A DNA stretch of 5,554 nt. Source: Tissierellia bacterium (GTDB lineage Bacteria > Bacillota_A > Clostridia > Tissierellales > Peptoniphilaceae). A model generated the notes under the pieces. That model was not told the origin of the DNA. It was given only the letters and a program-made list of their open reading frames with translations, and did not search any database. Positions 4,652 to 5,554 of this stretch are shown here, piece by piece. Location: the NCBI GenBank assembly GCA_012513395.1, contig JAAZCH010000342.1:1-5554 (forward strand), in the 5' to 3' direction. Numbering within the stretch: position 1 is the first letter of the stretch; every line of letters begins with the position of its first letter. Made by a program: the position numbers and the translations under genes.

Positions 4652-5396
4652 ATGTCTATCAATACTAATTCTAGCAAATCTATATTAAATATTAAAGATG
4701 AAAATATCTTTTTTGAGGATAACTTCTATTCTAAAAAGAAAATTAATTATATAGATACGCATATTTTCTCTTGTAAACTTACGTATGTACCTAAAATTTG
4801 TCCTTTTTGCGGGATAGTTAATCATTCTAATATCATTGTTAAGAATGGTTTTAAGGGTTCTTTATAAAACTCGTATCTCCATTATGAATAATTTGGATAA
4901 AAATTCTCAGGAGTACAAGGTTTTAAAAAGGTATTGGAGATTGTTTTTAAAGTATGAGTATGATTTGAATTTTACTAAGTTCCTTCGTTTTGCTCATTTC
5001 AATAAGTTAATGAGTCAAGCTTCTATTGTAGAATTTATGAGAGATATTGATCCAATTTTAGATGGATCTTACAAATGTATCCAGAATGCTATGGCTGCTG
5101 TTAGAATAGCTAATACTCAACTTTTAGATTCAGTTATTGAAAACTATCAAAAATCTATTTACATTTCTGAAAAGGTGAAGGTTGCAATCAATACAACTAA
5201 AAAGTACAAAGAATATGTAGATAATGCCCTTAAATACAAATTTTCTAATGGTCCGTTGGAGGATTTAATAACTAAGATTAAGTTAATAAAGAGAATAGCT
5301 TATGGTTATAGAAATTTTTATAATTTAAAGAGAAGAATTATTTTATGTTTGTATAAATTACAGTATATTGAAAAATACCCAGGAGTTGCCTCCTGA
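4652..5396 (+). pseudogene. ISL3-family transposase with central deletion and frameshift
   Basis: The true start is ATG 4652, eight bases after AAAGGAG (4637-4643). The first 71 codons give the ISL3 N-terminus: SKSILNIKDENIFFED, then C-P-F-C-G (residues 50-54), the first half of the zinc ribbon. This frame ends at TAA 4865-4867. From about 4863 another frame continues with TRISIMNNLDKNSQEY, K-R-Y-W and, near the end, N-A-L-K-Y-K-F-S-N-G-P-L-E followed by I-K-R-I-A-Y-G-Y-R-N-F-Y-N, the standard ISL3 C-terminus, to TGA 5394-5396. About 245 residues remain of a family size near 400. The second zinc-binding Cys pair, the helix-turn-helix and both catalytic aspartates are missing. The final catalytic Glu (NGPLE) survives, but the following G-x-N-N is changed to D-L-I-T. 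The enzyme cannot be active. Confidence 0.85.
5380..5395. repeat. perfect 6-base hairpin at the ISL3 right end
   Basis: CAGGAG (5380-5385), loop TTGC, CTCCTG (5390-5395). It overlaps the transposase stop codon and adjoins the terminal GAGCC. No T-run follows, so it is unlikely to be a terminator. It sits where the inner part of the right inverted repeat would be expected. Confidence 0.45.
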
Positions 5397-5419
5397 GCCT
5401 AGTTATTACTTCACATTAA

Positions 5420-5450
5420 AATAACCTCCTAGATAAACTAGAAGGTTATT
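5420..5450 (-). terminator. intrinsic terminator of the right-edge minus-strand gene
   Basis: AATAACCTCCTAG (5420-5432) pairs with CTAGAAGGTTATT (5438-5450) with a single mismatch and a five-base loop. On the minus strand it lies 10 bases after the stop codon at 5461-5463, and the stem is followed by TTTAATG, giving a TTATTTTAA tail. It could also stop plus-strand transcription from the ISL3 remnant. Confidence 0.75.
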
Positions 5451-5460
5451 TGCATATCAT

Positions 5461-5554
5461 TTATCTTCTTCCAAAGAAAATTCGTTTCATTTCTTCGATG
5501 AAGTCTCTAAATATATAAATATAGTCAATGATATTGTCTTTATTTGTACTTATA
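5461..5554 (-). CDS. C-terminal end of an unidentified protein (runs off the right edge)
   Basis: The minus-strand frame is open from the window edge for 30 codons and ends at TAA 5461-5463. The tail contains D-N-I-I-D-Y-I-Y-I-F-R-D-F-I-E-E-M-K-R and finishes in a basic F-F-G-R-R, an amphipathic, mostly helical ending. I do not recognise the family. Support for a real gene is the well-formed terminator starting 10 bases downstream in the right orientation. It might be the tail of a membrane or surface-associated protein, but this is a guess. Confidence 0.5.
   Translation of the reverse strand, partial: ISTNKDNIIDYIYIFRDFIEEMKRIFFGRR

Larger units (their letters stand above)
4521..5399 (+). 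mobile_element. ISL3-family insertion sequence, internally deleted
   Basis: The left end starts GGCTCTATACTAAATAGTG at 4521, typical of ISL3-family ends (GGCTCT...). The transposase start and the transposase C-terminus are present, but the middle is gone. At the right, only the terminal GAGCC (5395-5399) matches the complement of the left end; the inner part of the right repeat is replaced or degenerate. The expected 8-base target duplication is not seen (TTAAATGT left, TAGTTATT right), so either the right end is not the original one or the site has decayed. The surviving length is about 0.88 kb. Confidence 0.78.

Noticed and set aside
1..5554. tRNA, rRNA or CRISPR array
   Set aside because: No cloverleaf-forming segment, rRNA-like block or regularly spaced repeat was found on reading both strands.

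Overview
The window is AT-rich, uses strong Shine-Dalgarno sequences (GGAGGAA, AAAGGGGG, AAAGGAG), and carries IS3/IS150-type and ISL3-type transposase remnants. This fits a low-GC anaerobic Bacillota (Clostridia/Tissierellia-like). I infer that from composition and gene families; no marker gene fixes the species.

Layout from left to right. (1) The left edge holds the first 19 codons of a minus-strand ABC transporter ATPase. A 38-codon minus-strand small ORF ends 19 bases before it, and an extended -10 promoter (257-265) lies further upstream. (2) Positions 320-926 are a dead IS150-group IS3 remnant: one terminal inverted repeat and an OrfA split over three reading frames, with no OrfB. (3) Positions 979-4398 hold the only intact genes, a tight minus-strand operon in transcription order: a MerR-family regulator with a GyrI-like effector domain (BmrR/BltR type), a PLP-dependent gamma-family lyase of Cys/Met metabolism (methionine gamma-lyase-like), and an AGCS-family Na+/amino-acid symporter. 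The gaps are only 9 and 15 bases. The operon is preceded by a textbook MerR promoter with a 19-base spacer carrying a near-perfect 18-base dyad. (4) Positions 4521-5399 are an ISL3-family element with a large internal deletion; the first half of the zinc finger and the C-terminal end of the transposase survive. (5) The right edge holds the last 30 codons of another minus-strand gene, followed by its terminator.

Working hypothesis for the operon: the regulator senses a small molecule (the amino acid, a breakdown product or a toxic analogue), untwists its own promoter, and induces uptake (symporter) plus cleavage (PLP enzyme) of an amino acid, plausibly sulfur-containing. The lyase and the symporter both differ from their best-known relatives at positions that matter, so the substrate is open. 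The cassette is framed by two transposon remnants, which suggests an accessory location. No tRNA, rRNA, CRISPR array or riboswitch was seen.
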